A DNA stretch of 64,000 nt, taken from positions 62,001 to 126,000 of the forward strand of contig JAWKPC010000011.1 in the NCBI GenBank assembly GCA_041390865.1. Direction: 5' to 3'. Source of the stretch: JAUIIK01 sp041390865 (GTDB lineage Bacteria > Chloroflexota > Chloroflexia > Thermomicrobiales > CFX8). Positions 63,577-64,000 of the stretch are shown here, one piece after another (position 1 is the stretch's first letter; each line of letters opens with the position of its first letter). Below the pieces are notes generated by a model that saw only the letters and a list, made by a program, of their open reading frames with translations, did not search any database and was not told the DNA's origin. Made by a program: the position numbers and the translations under genes.

Positions 63577-64000
63577 GTGCACGTTGAATGGATGATCATG
63601 GCGGACTCCGCCGAAGTGGTGAACGGCAAGCTTTACTTGATGGGCGGTGGTTGGGACCGTCTCGTCGTCAACCAGCCGTTCCCGAACCAGCAGCTCATAT
63701 CGATCGCTGTCTCTTTCTCCGTCGGCTGGGACGAAACGAATATCCGCCAGCCGATGGAGATCCGAATCGAGGACACGGAGGGCAAGCAACTTGCCCGGGT
63801 CAATGGCGAGATCGAAGCCGGACGCCCGCGGGGGATTACTCCGGGGCAAGCTCAGCGCGTGCAGTTGGCGTTCAAGCTCCCGTTGCGTTTCGAAAAGCCC
63901 GACAGCTTCACCGTCACCGCCTACATCAACGAAGAGATCGCGGGACGGACGAATTTCTTCATCGCGGCCGGCCGCCAGCGGCAGCAGGGCCAACAGCAAC
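63577..64000 (+). CDS. DUF6941 family protein, 5' part
   Basis: Open to the window end, 141 codons visible. GTG 63577 is preferred over ATG 63571, because AGGAG lies seven bases before the GTG and the family normally starts MHVEWM. HVEWMIMADSAEVVNGKLYL, MGGGWDRLVV and FSVGWDET match DUF6941 proteins, which are beta-rich, of about 140-170 residues and unknown function. The visible end is glutamine-rich (RQRQQGQQQ). Confidence 0.85.
   Translation, partial: MHVEWMIMADSAEVVNGKLYLMGGGWDRLVVNQPFPNQQLISIAVSFSVGWDETNIRQPMEIRIEDTEGKQLARVNGEIEAGRPRGITPGQAQRVQLAFKLPLRFEKPDSFTVTAYINEEIAGRTNFFIAAGRQRQQGQQQ

Noticed and set aside
1..64000. tRNA and rRNA genes
   Set aside because: Looked for GGTTCGAATCC-like T-loop arms with acceptor stems and for rRNA core sequences; none was convincing.

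Overview
The window is high-GC bacterial chromosome with short intergenic gaps, frequent GTG and TTG starts, many 4-base start/stop overlaps and numerous small intergenic inverted repeats. The gene content (NB-ARC/LuxR giant regulators, DinB-like and DUF6941-type proteins, a DUF1989 protein, PIG-V-like mannosyltransferase, S9 peptidase, HTTM protein) is what I would expect from Chloroflexota, perhaps the Thermomicrobia. This is an inference from family content; there is no rRNA or tRNA here to test it.

Layout. 1-9.8 kb: end of a GNAT gene, a small secreted protein plus HTTM membrane protein, a LuxR/ATPase regulator, a large secreted metalloprotease-like protein with its terminator, a membrane mannosyltransferase and a lipoprotein. 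10-18 kb: a phosphoribosyltransferase, a truncated Uma2 remnant, and three tandem minus-strand paralogues that join a sigma-70-like region to a membrane helix, a beta-propeller and Ig-like C-terminal modules. Two of the three are frame-disrupted and one also has a large internal deletion. 18.6-27.4 kb: threonine dehydratase-like enzyme, GGDEF/EAL protein, methyltransferase, a Fic gene with a premature stop, MFS transporter, DinB-like protein and a nucleotidyltransferase.

27.8-39.7 kb is the most striking region. A PhnD-type binding lipoprotein and a histidine kinase precede a compact nuoA-(nuoB/D fusion)-HJKLMN operon, and a convergent NarL-type response regulator follows it. The operon encodes the whole membrane arm of a complex I-like machine. 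It has no NuoC, E, F, G or I, and NuoB and NuoD are fused, have lost the cluster cysteines, and are separated by a heavy-metal-binding domain followed by a long His-rich stretch. The NuoA cysteine loop and the NuoH quinone-site loop are also degenerate. I regard this as a strong candidate for an undescribed ion-translocating complex, possibly controlled by a metal or metalloid sensor.

40-64 kb: a second metalloprotease-like secreted protein, a broken DinB-like gene, small stress and membrane proteins, transaldolase, a metallothionein-like protein, a ThiF-like/cyclic-nucleotide-binding fusion, lgt, fabF, DUF1989 protein, methyltransferase, FHA protein, GNAT, a frameshifted S9 peptidase, a MepA-like lipoprotein, an arginine-deiminase-family enzyme, MFS transporter, ndk, a HAD dehalogenase and the start of a DUF6941 protein. 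At least six genes carry a frameshift or nonsense change. Some of these lie at G/C runs and may be sequencing errors; others look like real decay. Several families of small palindromic or terminal-inverted-repeat elements fill the intergenic spaces.
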